From assembly GCA_031261455.1 (NCBI GenBank), contig JAISJP010000019.1:62001-126000 (forward strand): a stretch of 64,000 nt of DNA. The letters run 5' to 3'. The position numbers were made by a program, and so were the translations under genes. Under the pieces are notes generated by a model, which saw nothing but the letters and a program-made list of their open reading frames with translations, was not told the DNA's origin and did not search any database. This stretch comes from Propionibacteriaceae bacterium (GTDB lineage: Bacteria; Actinomycetota; Actinomycetes; Propionibacteriales; Propionibacteriaceae). This document shows, one piece after another, positions 17,759 through 26,809 of this stretch. How positions within the stretch are numbered: position 1 is the stretch's first letter; the number at the start of each line of letters is the position of its first letter.

Positions 17759-18829
17759 ATGAGCGTATCTGCGATGTTGGTGACCACAGACGTGAGCCTG
17801 AGCGAGAGTGTTGACGCCTGCGCCGAAGCCACGGGGTGCTCTGTCGTGCTCGCCCGTGACCCGGATGAGGTCAGAAGACGATGGGCGCGGGCACCGTTGG
17901 TGTTGATCGGCTCAGACTGCGCATCGTGGCTTGTCGGAATGGGGTTAGACGCCCGCACCGGGGTTCACCTCTTGGGACGGGACGCCAGTCAAGTGGTGCC
18001 GTGGTCCGCGCCGCTTGGGGCCAGCACCTTGGTGTTGCCTGAACAGCTTGGCTATCTCTCCGCACTGTTGGACAACCCTCACGCTGGGGTGAAAAGCGAC
18101 AGTTGTCTGCTACGAGTGTTTGGCGGCAGCGGAGGTGTTGGCGCTTCGACGTTGGCCGCCGGTCTTGCAGTGCGCGCCGCCAAACGTGGCATAACTACTG
18201 CTCTTGTCGAATTGGACCCGTGTGGCGGTGGCATCGATGTCATGTTTGGCATGGAACATGAGCCGGGTTGGCGTTGGCCCGAGTTGGCTCATGCGTCTGG
18301 TCATATCTCCGACTTGGCAGAGCACCTGCCCTGCGGAGTGGATGTCGATCTGGTGTCCATGGGTCGTGCTGGTGCGGGTGGCGGCGGGGCTGCCAACACC
18401 CTGCCTGACGAAGCGGTGCGCTCAGTATTGAGTTCCCTGCGACGCACGCACTCACTAGTTGTGGTGGATCAGGGACGGGTGGTGCCGGATGCAGGTTGCG
18501 TGCTGGTGGTGAGCGCTCAAGTGCGCTCAGTGCTGGCAACCAAAGCTCTCATCTGTAACTATGAACTGACAGACACCCAGTTGGTAGTGCGCGAAGGACC
18601 AGCGTGGCGACTGCCGCCGCCGATGATCGCCGAGACTCTTGGTCTGCGGCTGCGTGGGGTTTTCCGACATCATAGTCAGATTGCTCAAGGGCTGGAGGTG
18701 GGTGATCCTCCAGGACGCGGCAGTGGCGCAGCGGCCAAGAATCTCGACCAGCTGCTTGACGCGTTGATGGTCGCGTCGAGTGGCAGTGGGAGCGGGACGG
18801 GGATGCATCGAGGTGGACTCGATGACTGA
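17759..18829 (+). CDS. ssd: Ssd/CpaE-like (TadZ) MinD-family protein
   Basis: Actinobacterial septum-site-determining-like, CpaE-homologous protein of 356 residues, predicted to localise the Tad pilus machine. An N-terminal receiver-like domain (about 1-110) lacks the usual phosphorylation signature. A MinD-type domain follows, starting at LLRVFGGSGGVGASTLAAG. The deviant Walker A has Ala where the invariant lysine should be, as is usual in Ssd proteins, so ATP hydrolysis is doubtful. The ATG at 17759 fits a leaderless start 6 nt after CATTGT; the frame extends to 17732. It overlaps tadA by 8 bp. Family knowledge comes from M. tuberculosis Rv3660c. Confidence 0.85.
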   Translation: MSVSAMLVTTDVSLSESVDACAEATGCSVVLARDPDEVRRRWARAPLVLIGSDCASWLVGMGLDARTGVHLLGRDASQVVPWSAPLGASTLVLPEQLGYLSALLDNPHAGVKSDSCLLRVFGGSGGVGASTLAAGLAVRAAKRGITTALVELDPCGGGIDVMFGMEHEPGWRWPELAHASGHISDLAEHLPCGVDVDLVSMGRAGAGGGGAANTLPDEAVRSVLSSLRRTHSLVVVDQGRVVPDAGCVLVVSAQVRSVLATKALICNYELTDTQLVVREGPAWRLPPPMIAETLGLRLRGVFRHHSQIAQGLEVGDPPGRGSGAAAKNLDQLLDALMVASSGSGSGTGMHRGGLDD

Positions 18830-19970
18830 CGTCAGTGAAGCAACCCTAAACGGTATCCGCACCACACTGGCTGCCCTCGGTCGCCCATGGACCGTGCCCG
18901 ACGTTGCGCGGGCGCTGCGCCGAGTTCACATGGCGGTCACCGACGACCTGCTGCTGCATGTCACGGAACAACTGCGCATCTCCAGCGTTGGTGCCGGGCC
19001 TCTAGAGCCGTTCCTGAGGCTCGCGGGCGTCACAGACGTGTTGGTCAATGGAGCCTCGCAAGTCTTCGTTGACTGTGGCGCAGGCCTTGAGCCCGTGGCT
19101 AGCCCTTTTGCTGACGACGACGCGGTGCGCACCTTGGCGGTGCGGCTAGCTGCCAGCGCTGAGCGGCGGCTTGACGACGCCAGTCCCTACGTCGATGCCA
19201 GGCTCGCGGGAGGCGTGCGGCTGCACGCCGTGCTAGCTCCGTTGGCCGAACCAGGCACCTGCATCTCGTTGCGCATCCCGTCTGGAAACACTCTCACGCT
19301 GGATGACTGGATAGCGGGCGGTGGGCTCCACCCCCAGTTGGCGCAGGTGCTGCAAGCCATCATCGCCAAGCGCGTAGCGTTTCTAGTCAGCGGCGGTACG
19401 GGCACCGGGAAGACCACCCTGCTGGCGTCACTGCTGTCCCTTGTACCTGCGCACGAACGCATCCTCGTCGTGGAAGACTCGCGCGAACTCAAACCGTCAC
19501 ACCCCCACGTGGTGTCGCTAGAGGCACGTCACGCCAACGCCGAGGGTGCGGGCATCGTCACGCTGACAGACATGGTGCGGCAGGCGCTCCGCATGCGTCC
19601 CGACCGGCTGGTGCTGGGCGAGGTGCGTGGCGCAGAACTGATCGACCTACTGATCGCCATGAACACCGGTCATGAGGGCGGATGTGGTACGGTCCACGCC
19701 AACTCGGCTTTGGACGTGCCTGCCCGCTTGGAGGCGCTGGCCGCCCTCGGCGGGCTTGGACGGGTGGCGGCACATGCCCAGATCGCCTCCGCTATTCAAC
19801 TGGTGATCCACCTTCGTCGCGAGCCGTTCGGACGGTTCGTCAACCAGATCGGCGTGCTGCACCGCACCGGCGAGATTGTTGAGGTCGAGATGGCGCTGCA
19901 ATGGAGCCAGCCGGGCGGCTTGCAAGAAGGTCCAGCCATTAAGGCGCTCAAGGAGTTGTTGGCACTATGA
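18822..19970 (+). CDS. tadA: Tad secretion ATPase TadA (locus 1)
   Basis: Type II/IV secretion hexameric ATPase of the Tad/Flp pilus, 382 residues, cytosolic side of the membrane. It has the N-terminal helical region, LEPFLRLAGVTDVLVNG (typical of the TadA N2 domain), the Walker A LVSGGTGTGKTTLLASL (near residue 190), an Asp-box region ILVVEDSREL, Walker B RMRPDRLVLGEVRG and the His-box GHEGGCGTVHANS. ATG 18822 is chosen because GAGGTGG precedes it and it overlaps the ssd stop; the frame runs back to 18780. It is translationally coupled to ssd and to the tadB-tadC fusion (4-bp overlap). Confidence 0.93.
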   Translation: MTDVSEATLNGIRTTLAALGRPWTVPDVARALRRVHMAVTDDLLLHVTEQLRISSVGAGPLEPFLRLAGVTDVLVNGASQVFVDCGAGLEPVASPFADDDAVRTLAVRLAASAERRLDDASPYVDARLAGGVRLHAVLAPLAEPGTCISLRIPSGNTLTLDDWIAGGGLHPQLAQVLQAIIAKRVAFLVSGGTGTGKTTLLASLLSLVPAHERILVVEDSRELKPSHPHVVSLEARHANAEGAGIVTLTDMVRQALRMRPDRLVLGEVRGAELIDLLIAMNTGHEGGCGTVHANSALDVPARLEALAALGGLGRVAAHAQIASAIQLVIHLRREPFGRFVNQIGVLHRTGEIVEVEMALQWSQPGGLQEGPAIKALKELLAL

Positions 19971-21499
19971 CGATGGTGCTGCTGACGGTGTCGGGTATCA
20001 CGGCCGCACTGTGTCTGTTTCCCGGTGGCAGCAGCGCGCCGCCACAGCTGCTAAGCAACCCGACTGGGGCAGGCGCTGGTTTGGGTCAGGACGACGCATC
20101 TGGGCGCGGGCTATTTGGCATGCTGCCAAACTGGGGGTTTTTGTTGCTGCTAAGCGCCACGGTAGTGACGGTGTTGGTTCCAGCAGCGGCCCTCTGGGTG
20201 CTCAGCGGAGGCGTACTCACCGGGACACTGGGTTGGTTGATCGAGTGTGGCCGCAGTGAACGGCTTCGGCTAAAGAACCGCGCCGTGGTGATGCGCGCCT
20301 GCAACACGCTGGTGGGGCAGATCGAGATCGGCGAACTGCCCGCGCAAGCGCTACAGATTTTGGCGCAAGACGAACCAATGTTTGTGCCGGTTGCGGGTGC
20401 CGCGCAGGTGGGAGGGGACCCGGTTGCGGCGCTACGCCTGGTCGGCGCTCAGCCCGGCTGTTCCGGCGTCACCCAGTTGGCGTGCGCTTGGGAGTTGTGT
20501 CAACGAACCGGCATGTCACTTGCCGCTTCCCTAACGCGAGTGACCACAGAACTAATCGCCGAAACCGAGTTGGAGACGGTACGAGAGTCAGAACTGGCAT
20601 CTGCGCTGTCCACCGGACGCTTGTTGTCTGGGCTGCCGCTGGTCGGACTAGGCATGGGTTTCATGGTTGGCGCCGACCCGTTGACGTTCCTGATCCGTGG
20701 GGTTGCGGGGCAACTCTGCGTTCTCGGGGCAGCCATATTTGCCAGTCTCGGCCTGATCTGGACGCAAAAGCTGTCGCAATCGACCGTTACTCGACCCTCC
20801 ACTAACAAGTCGTCACCAGCGTCAGCGTCAACCTCAACAGTGCTGCCCGTACCGGGCCACGGTCATGACGACGCAGCGGGCATGGCGCCGCCGAGCCAAG
20901 CCAGCGGCCAAGGAACGCGGATCTTGGCGGCGTGCGGTGGAGCGGGGATCGCGTGGGTCATGCTCGGCAGTCAACTCGGCATCCTATCCGCGCCCGTAGG
21001 GGCAGTGGCCGGGTGGATGCTCATCGGCAAGACCATCGCGGCCGCCCTGGAGAAACAGCGTGACGCGGGTCGCGAAGACTTTGCGTTTGTGCTCGATCTG
21101 TTGGCGAGTGCCGTCGAGGCTGGTGGGACGATGATTGGGGCCGCTAACCACGTCGCCACCGTTGTCGGTGGGGCATGCGGGCAAGTGCTTGGTGGCGTGG
21201 CGGCGCTAACCAACGTCGGCATCTCGCCCGAAGAAGCGTGGGCAACGCTCAAAGTTCATCCCCACTGGGCAGACGTGTCGAAAGAGCTAGCGAGGTGCGC
21301 CCATTCGGGCACTGCGAGCACAAAAGTGCTCCGTGCCGCTGCGGCACAAGAGCGACGCGCCAGAGCTTCCAGCGTGGCCATCAAGGTGCGCCAAGTGGGC
21401 GTCAACTCATCCCTGCCGTTGGTAGTGTGCTACCTGCCCGCCTTCCTACTTCTAGGCGTCGTTCCCATCGTTGGCGGCCTAATCGGTCAATACATGTAA
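19967..21499 (+). CDS. Fused TadB-TadC pilus assembly membrane protein
   Basis: A single 510-residue reading frame carries both inner-membrane platform proteins of the Tad system. The N-terminal half (about 1-265) has hydrophobic segments and a GspF-type domain (with CAWELCQRTGMSLAASLTRV and LSGLPLVGLGMGFMVGADPL), as in TadB. A Ser/Pro/His-rich linker (about 270-310) follows, then a second GspF-like unit (REDFAFVLDLLASAVEAGGT through LPLVVCYLPAFLLLGVVPIV), as in TadC. Actinobacterial tadB and tadC are usually separate, as in locus 2 of this same window. Its ATG overlaps the tadA stop. I see no sign of a sequencing frameshift, since the frame is continuous through the linker. Confidence 0.85.
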   Translation: MTMVLLTVSGITAALCLFPGGSSAPPQLLSNPTGAGAGLGQDDASGRGLFGMLPNWGFLLLLSATVVTVLVPAAALWVLSGGVLTGTLGWLIECGRSERLRLKNRAVVMRACNTLVGQIEIGELPAQALQILAQDEPMFVPVAGAAQVGGDPVAALRLVGAQPGCSGVTQLACAWELCQRTGMSLAASLTRVTTELIAETELETVRESELASALSTGRLLSGLPLVGLGMGFMVGADPLTFLIRGVAGQLCVLGAAIFASLGLIWTQKLSQSTVTRPSTNKSSPASASTSTVLPVPGHGHDDAAGMAPPSQASGQGTRILAACGGAGIAWVMLGSQLGILSAPVGAVAGWMLIGKTIAAALEKQRDAGREDFAFVLDLLASAVEAGGTMIGAANHVATVVGGACGQVLGGVAALTNVGISPEEAWATLKVHPHWADVSKELARCAHSGTASTKVLRAAAAQERRARASSVAIKVRQVGVNSSLPLVVCYLPAFLLLGVVPIVGGLIGQYM

Positions 21500-21565
21500 C
21501 CTGACCGCGCAACCACCTCGGTCATAGTTGCTCGCAGGACCCTCACTCGGCTGCGTGCAGTTCCA

Positions 21566-21734
21566 CTCGTCATCCTGCGCGAGGTCCAACTCGTCATCCT
21601 GCGCGCAGTCGCAGTATCCGTGTTAGGTACCGATGGATTCCGCGACTCCGCCTGATGGCTCCGCGCGCAATGACGGGAGCTGAACGGCCATTACTCCGCC
21701 TGGTGGTCTTCAGCGCAGCCACAGTATCCGCGCG
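21566..21734. repeat. Cluster of intergenic palindromic repeat copies
   Basis: The 367-bp gap between tadBC and the pilin gene holds at least three versions of the dispersed repeat. One is partial (GTCATCCTGCGCGAG, 21570-21584). One is near complete in reverse orientation: arms ATCCTGCG 21596-21603 and CGCAGTAT 21610-21617 with loop CGCAGT. An enlarged variant spans about 21633-21679, and a fragment lies near 21711-21730. The cluster separates the machine genes from the pilin genes and lies just upstream of promoter B. Confidence 0.65.
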
Positions 21735-21736
21735 AC

Positions 21737-21808
21737 TTATGCACAGGTACAAAACTCCCCTCTTGACCTGTGGATAACTGACTCGAATCGGCTGATGCCT
21801 CGCATTGT
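21737..21808 (+). promoter_or_regulatory. Tad locus 1 promoter B: inverted repeat plus -35/-10
   Basis: TTATGCACAGG (21737-21747) and CCTGTGGATAA (21767-21777), again with a 19-bp gap, followed by CTGACTC as -35 and CATTGT (21803-21808) as -10 exactly 25 bp after the second arm. The layout is the same as promoter A to the base. Transcription would start near 21815, giving a leader of about 50 nt with AAGGAG before the pilin ATG. So the pilin genes can be expressed separately from the assembly genes but under the same control. Confidence 0.7.
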
Positions 21809-21866
21809 TATTGGTGAGACGGGATCACAGTGGGTGATCCAGCCACCAAACAACAAGGAGAATAAA

Positions 21867-22097
21867 ATGTCCAAGAACACGAGCAACATCCTCGACCGCA
21901 TCGCAGCGAGCCGCGTCATCAAGTGGATGCGTCTGGGTGTCCAGCGCGGAATGGCGACCGCTGAGTACGCCGTCGGCATCCTCGCCGCCGTCGCCCTCGC
22001 CCTCGTCCTGTTGAAGGTCTTCAAGGCTGACAGCTTCCTGAACACCATCACTGACCTCATCTCATCCATCGTGAAGACCTTCTTGGGGTGGTTCTAG
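21867..22097 (+). CDS. DUF4244 Flp-like pilin subunit
   Basis: Small protein of 76 residues with one hydrophobic segment, the actinobacterial DUF4244 family found in Tad loci. A basic leader (about 1-27) ends at a Gly followed by MATAEYAVGILAAVALALV. This gives the Flp-type processing site with Glu at +5 and Tyr at +6, so it is very likely cleaved by a prepilin peptidase and assembled as a pilin. AAGGAG stands 6 nt before ATG 21867. It is the first gene after promoter B. No prepilin peptidase gene is in the window. Confidence 0.88.
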   Translation: MSKNTSNILDRIAASRVIKWMRLGVQRGMATAEYAVGILAAVALALVLLKVFKADSFLNTITDLISSIVKTFLGWF

Positions 22098-22099
22098 TG

Positions 22100-22489
22100 A
22101 TGCTCGAAAGAGCCAAGGCGTCGGGGGCGGGGCATCAGTCCCGCCCCATAGGCGCTTGCCTGCGCAATAACGAGCGGGGCATGGTGACGTTCGAGTTGGC
22201 CGTAGGTGTGCTGTCGGCAGCTATCCTCGCCAGCATCTTGGCGTGGACTATCTCGCTAGCCATCACATACATTCGCTGCGCCGATGTTGCCGCTCAGATA
22301 GCGCGATATGCGGCTCGGGATGACGATGCTCTCGGCGAAGAGGCACAAGCGAAGGCGCCGGAGGGGGCGAGCGTCGGTGTCACTGAGGTTGGCGACTTTG
22401 TGCATGTGGAGGTAGCCGTGGACGAGTGGATGGGCGTTCTGGGGCCAATTCACCTCGTCGGGCATGCAGATCAGCTTCGGGAGCCATGA
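22100..22489 (+). CDS. tadE: TadE-family pseudopilin (locus 1)
   Basis: Pseudopilin of about 129 residues. A polar basic leader ends at Gly, followed by MVTFELAVGVLSAAILASIL, with Glu at +5 as required for processing. A periplasm-side (extracellular in Gram-positives) domain of about 75 residues follows, including the AAQIARYAARDD segment common in TadE-like proteins. The ATG at 22100 has GGGGTGG 8 nt upstream; a GTG at 22097 overlaps the pilin stop and is possible. It is coupled to the next gene by an ATGA overlap. Confidence 0.82.
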   Translation: MLERAKASGAGHQSRPIGACLRNNERGMVTFELAVGVLSAAILASILAWTISLAITYIRCADVAAQIARYAARDDDALGEEAQAKAPEGASVGVTEVGDFVHVEVAVDEWMGVLGPIHLVGHADQLREP

Positions 22490-23034
22490 TGTGGTGTCTA
22501 TGGAACATGGCCTGGCAGCAACACGCTCTCATGCACACACGCCAGTCTGCACGGGACAAGCGGTCAGGAGAGATCAGTCATGACCTCGATGCTGGTATCG
22601 GCGTAAGTCACAATGACAGCGTCAACCCTGGGCCGCGCCGGACTGCACTAAGTAATCGGTCATTTGTGGCGCTCAGAAACCAGCGTGGTTCAGGAACGGT
22701 GCTCACAGCAGCGGCAATGATAGGGGTTATCGTCACCACTCTGGTTGCACTTGTTGTTATTGGATGGGTGGGTAGTTCGCGCAAGGCGCGCTCAGCAGCC
22801 GACCTAGCCAGTCTGGCTGGAGCCAACGCTGTTTCTGTTGGGAAAGACGCCTGCGCCGCCGCGCAACGCAGCGCTCAATCCAACGGCGGCACGCTTGAGT
22901 TATGTACCGTCGAAAGCAACGGAGTTGACTACGTGGTGCGTGTCCGAGTGAGTGTGCCAGTGACGCCAAATCTGCCTGGAGGACCACAACAGACTCGTGC
23001 TGATGCCACCGCAGGATCGCTGCCTCATCCGTGA
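22486..23034 (+). CDS. TadE-like protein of the Ssd-topA neighbourhood (Rv3654c type)
   Basis: Protein of about 182 residues whose core begins at NQRGSGTVLTAAAMIGVIVT, a hydrophobic segment. A soluble domain follows with ARSAADLASLAGANA and a Cys pair (about DACAAAQ and LELCTVE). This matches the family called helicase/secretion-neighbourhood TadE-like, which lacks the conserved Glu at +5. The first 80 or so residues are variable; starts within them are possible, and I chose ATG 22486, which overlaps the tadE stop. It is the last gene of Tad locus 1. Confidence 0.75.
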   Translation: MMWCLWNMAWQQHALMHTRQSARDKRSGEISHDLDAGIGVSHNDSVNPGPRRTALSNRSFVALRNQRGSGTVLTAAAMIGVIVTTLVALVVIGWVGSSRKARSAADLASLAGANAVSVGKDACAAAQRSAQSNGGTLELCTVESNGVDYVVRVRVSVPVTPNLPGGPQQTRADATAGSLPHP

Positions 23035-23229
23035 GACCCTGGTTCAGTATCCTTGTGATACTCAGGCCAGTCTGAATAGCTGCTCCAGAGGTTGCGCCGA
23101 ACAAACGCTCCGGCGTGTCTGGAGTACCTTATTGATAGGTCAGTTTGACACATGCGCAAGACTAGTTTCTGGAACAACCCCGTCCGAGGGCATTCGTAGG
23201 GCAAGCCCAAACATGAAAGAGGAAGATAC

Positions 23230-25899
23230 GTGGCGAACAAGTCTCTGGTGATCGTCGAGTCACCGGCGAAGGCGACAAAGATCGCTGGCTACCTTGGTAG
23301 CAGTTATGTGGTCGAGTCCAGCCGTGGGCACGTCCGCGATCTTCCCACGTCGGCAGCGTCTGTCCCCGAAAAGCACAAGAAGGAGCCTTGGGCCAGAACG
23401 GGCGTGAACATTGCCGACAACTTCACGCCGTTGTACGTTGTCAACGCCGACAAGCGGGCAACGATCAAGAAGCTCAAGGACGAACTCAAGAACTGCGACG
23501 AACTCCTGCTGGCAACTGACGAGGACCGCGAAGGTGAAGCAATCGCTTGGCATCTGCTTCAAGAACTGAAGCCGAAGGTGCCCGTGAAACGCATGGTGTT
23601 TCACGAGATCACGCCACAGGCCATTCAGGCCGCCGTTTCCGCTCCTCGCGAACTGGACATGGACTTGGTGGACGCGCAGGAGACGCGACGGATTCTCGAT
23701 CGCCTCTACGGCTACGAGGTTTCGCCGGTGTTGTGGAAGAAGGTCATGCCCAAGCTCTCCGCCGGGAGGGTTCAGTCTGTAGCCACGCGTCTGATTGTTG
23801 ACCGGGAACGTGAACGTATCGCCTTTGTGCCCGCAGGTTACTCGGGCATCATCGCCACCTGCGAAACCGGAGACGGCGATTTTCAGGCAAAACTAACAAC
23901 TCTCGGCGGCACCCGTGTGGCTCAAGGTCGCGACTTCGACGCATCCGGAAAAGCCAAAGCCAGCGTGCTGGTGCTCGGCGAAGCGGCCGCAAAAGTGCTT
24001 GCCACAGCCCTCAAACAGGCCAACTGGCAGGTTGCAAACTTGGAATCCAAGCCGTTTGTTCGCCGTCCGGCAGCACCGTTCCGCACCACAACGTTGCAGC
24101 AGGAGGCTGGCCGCAAGCTAGGTTTCACCACACAACGGACCATGAGCGTTGCTCAGGACCTCTATGAGGGTGGCTACATCACCTACATGCGTACCGACTC
24201 GGTGGCGCTCTCCGATCAGGCCATCAGCGCCGCCCGCGCCCAGATCAAGCAGTTGTTCGGCAACGAGTGCCTGCCCGCGAAGCCGCGCGTCTACGCCTCT
24301 AAGGTGAAGAACGCCCAGGAGGCCCACGAGGCTATTCGCCCGGCGGGCGACAGCTTTCAAACTCCGGCACAAACCGGACTGATGGGCGAGAAACTGCGCC
24401 TCTACGAACTGGTGTGGCAGCGCACTGTCGCCTCCCAGATGGCCGATGCGACAGGCCGGTCGCTGTCCGTCACCGTGACTGCCGATCTGGCGTCCCCGGT
24501 GGCGTTGGATGGCGGCGCGAGCGTGCAACACAGCGTTTTTGCGGCGTCCGGCCAAACCATAGAGTTTGCGGGATTCCGCAAAGTTTATGTGGAGACAGAC
24601 ACCCGCGCCGAGACCAGTGGCGAGGACGACACTGCCAACGCGACCTTGCCGCCGCTGACGGTGGGACAAGCGCTCAAAGCCACCGAGGTCACTCCTGAAG
24701 ATCACGCCACCAAGCCTCCGGCTCGGTTCACGGAGCCTTCGCTGGTAGCAAAACTCGAAGAGTTGGAGATCGGGCGTCCGAGCACGTACGCCTCGATTAT
24801 TCGCACCATAACCGAGCGCGACTATGTGTTCAAGCGCGGCACTGCACTGGTGCCGACGTGGCTGGCGTTCGCCGTCACTAGGCTGCTGGAACAACACTTC
24901 AGCAACTTGGTGGACTACGCCTTCACCGCAGAACTTGAAGACAAACTCGACGAGATCGCCAATGGCGAGATTGGGCGTCTCGCCGTCTTGTCCGACTTCT
25001 ACTTTGGTTCCGAGGCCGCACTGGGCCTGGACAAGCTGGTCAACAACCTCGGCGAGATCGATGCCAAGGCCATCTCAACCATCGCCATTGGGGAGGGCAT
25101 CAACGTCCGCGTGGGCCGTTACGGCGCCTACGTCGAGGACGCCGATGCGGTGCGTGGCAACATCCCTGAATCCATAGCTCCGGACGAGTTGACCGTAGAG
25201 GTTGCCAAAGAGTTGCTGAGCGCTGCCACCAGCGGCAACGCCAACCGGGCACTCGGCACCGATCCCCACACCGGCTACGTCATCACGGCACGCGATGGAC
25301 GCTACGGCCCCTACGTCACCGAGGAACTGCCCGAGGACACAGACAAGAAGGTGAAAGCCCGCACGGCAAGCCTGTTCAAGACGATGAACCTCGGCGAAAT
25401 CACCTTGGACGACGCGCTCAAGCTGCTAACGCTGCCCCGAGTGGTTGGTGTGGATGACGACACCGAGATCGTCGCATCCAATGGTCGCTACGGCCCCTAC
25501 ATTCAGAAGGGCAAGGACTCCCGGTCGCTCACTGACGAGGAACAACTGCTCACCATCACGCTTGACGAAGCCAAGGCACTGTTGGCCCAGCCGAAAACCT
25601 ACGGTCGCACCCGCACTACCGGTGCTGCATCCGCAGCGGCAAAGGTGTTGGGCGACGACCCGGAAACCGGAAAGCCGATCAGCGTGAAGGAGGGCCGCTT
25701 TGGGCCTTATGTCACCGATGGCGAGACCAACGCCACGCTGCGTCGTGGCGACTCCCCCGACACCATCGACCTGACGCGTGCCGCAGAACTGTTAGCCGAG
25801 AAGCGCGCCAAGGGTCCGAGCACAACCACCAAACGCAAGACCACCGCCAAGAAACCTGCGGCCAAGAAGACCACTACCAAGAAACCTGCGGCCAAGTAG
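23230..25899 (+). CDS. topA: DNA topoisomerase I
   Basis: Type IA topoisomerase that relaxes negative supercoils, 889 residues. The N-terminal Toprim domain (LVIVESPAKATKIAGYLG, then the acidic LLATDEDREGEAIAWHL) precedes the catalytic domain with the active Tyr in YITYMRTDS (about residue 318). The C-terminus has four repeated GRYGPYV-type TopC4 modules and ends in a Lys/Thr/Ala tail typical of actinobacterial TopA, without zinc ribbons. The GTG start has GAGGAAG upstream. Its position after a Tad/Ssd locus and before tmk and holB is conserved with mycobacteria. Confidence 0.97.
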   Translation: MANKSLVIVESPAKATKIAGYLGSSYVVESSRGHVRDLPTSAASVPEKHKKEPWARTGVNIADNFTPLYVVNADKRATIKKLKDELKNCDELLLATDEDREGEAIAWHLLQELKPKVPVKRMVFHEITPQAIQAAVSAPRELDMDLVDAQETRRILDRLYGYEVSPVLWKKVMPKLSAGRVQSVATRLIVDRERERIAFVPAGYSGIIATCETGDGDFQAKLTTLGGTRVAQGRDFDASGKAKASVLVLGEAAAKVLATALKQANWQVANLESKPFVRRPAAPFRTTTLQQEAGRKLGFTTQRTMSVAQDLYEGGYITYMRTDSVALSDQAISAARAQIKQLFGNECLPAKPRVYASKVKNAQEAHEAIRPAGDSFQTPAQTGLMGEKLRLYELVWQRTVASQMADATGRSLSVTVTADLASPVALDGGASVQHSVFAASGQTIEFAGFRKVYVETDTRAETSGEDDTANATLPPLTVGQALKATEVTPEDHATKPPARFTEPSLVAKLEELEIGRPSTYASIIRTITERDYVFKRGTALVPTWLAFAVTRLLEQHFSNLVDYAFTAELEDKLDEIANGEIGRLAVLSDFYFGSEAALGLDKLVNNLGEIDAKAISTIAIGEGINVRVGRYGAYVEDADAVRGNIPESIAPDELTVEVAKELLSAATSGNANRALGTDPHTGYVITARDGRYGPYVTEELPEDTDKKVKARTASLFKTMNLGEITLDDALKLLTLPRVVGVDDDTEIVASNGRYGPYIQKGKDSRSLTDEEQLLTITLDEAKALLAQPKTYGRTRTTGAASAAAKVLGDDPETGKPISVKEGRFGPYVTDGETNATLRRGDSPDTIDLTRAAELLAEKRAKGPSTTTKRKTTAKKPAAKKTTTKKPAAK

Positions 25900-26029
25900 A
25901 GCCACGTCGCCCAAGCGGGCACTGCCAACAGCCAACAGCACCACCAAGACCAAGACAGTAACCCACAGTGGCAGCACTGCCGCAGCAGGGTCAAACCACT
26001 AGAACTAGCCCCAAGGAAACTGATCGAAC

Positions 26030-26683
26030 ATGACGAGCGAGCAACGGTACCCCGGACTGTTTGTTGTCTTTGAGGGTGGAGATTCCGTTGGCAAGTCCAC
26101 ACAAGTGCGGTACTTGCGTGCCAGCTTAGAGCAGGAAAACGTGCCGCATGTGATCACCTTTGAACCGGGAGATACGTGGCTGGGGGCGCATATGCGCCAT
26201 CTGGTGCTCAGCCCCGAGTCTGGCGACATCCGCGCCAAGACCGAGGCGCTGTTATACATCGCTGACAAGGCACAACACGTCGCTGAACTCGTCATCCCGG
26301 CCCTGCAAGAGGGTAAGGTGGTGGTGTCGGACCGCTACGTGGACTCTACCATCGCCTACCAAGGTAACGGACGCCAACTGTGCGCCGACGAGGTGGAACG
26401 CGTCGCCCGCTGGGCCACAGATGACCTTCGCCCCGACCTGACCGTCGTGCTTGATGCCGACCCCGCCCAAGCTGTGGAGACCATCGAGTCCAAAGATCGA
26501 CTCGAATCTGCCGGGCTGGAGCTACATGCCCGTGCGCGACAGGCCTTCCTCGACATCGCTGCCGCCGACTCGGAACGCTATCTGGTGCTCAACGCCTTTG
26601 CGCCCCGCGAGCAGATCGCAGCGAGTGTCCGCGACCGACTGGCAACCCTCGGGTTGCAGCTGCCAGCGCCAGTCACGCGCTGA
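26030..26683 (+). CDS. tmk: Thymidylate kinase
   Basis: dTMP kinase of 217 residues for dTTP synthesis. The P-loop is FEGGDSVGKSTQVRYL, with Asp-Ser where many bacterial enzymes have Gly-x-Gly. The DR(Y) motif is in VVSDRYVDSTIAYQGNGR, and the lid region is ETIESKDRLESAGLELH. AGGAA lies upstream of ATG 26030. It lies between topA and holB, the usual actinobacterial order. Confidence 0.94.
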   Translation: MTSEQRYPGLFVVFEGGDSVGKSTQVRYLRASLEQENVPHVITFEPGDTWLGAHMRHLVLSPESGDIRAKTEALLYIADKAQHVAELVIPALQEGKVVVSDRYVDSTIAYQGNGRQLCADEVERVARWATDDLRPDLTVVLDADPAQAVETIESKDRLESAGLELHARARQAFLDIAAADSERYLVLNAFAPREQIAASVRDRLATLGLQLPAPVTR

Positions 26684-26809
26684 TCGCGCGGACCAGTTTC
26701 GCCCGACGGAAAGAACCGGGACCATATCTGTGCCGCTGCCAACCCGTATCCCGACACACTTTGCGGCACCCAAGTGAAAACTGTCGGCACCATCTGCGAC
26801 ACTTAATGT

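Noticed and set aside
21566..21734. CRISPR array
   Set aside because: Copies are palindromic, irregularly spaced, in both orientations and without uniform spacers; no cas genes are present.
24118..24897. 259-codon minus-strand ORF
   Set aside because: Antisense shadow of topA, whose motifs run through the whole stretch.
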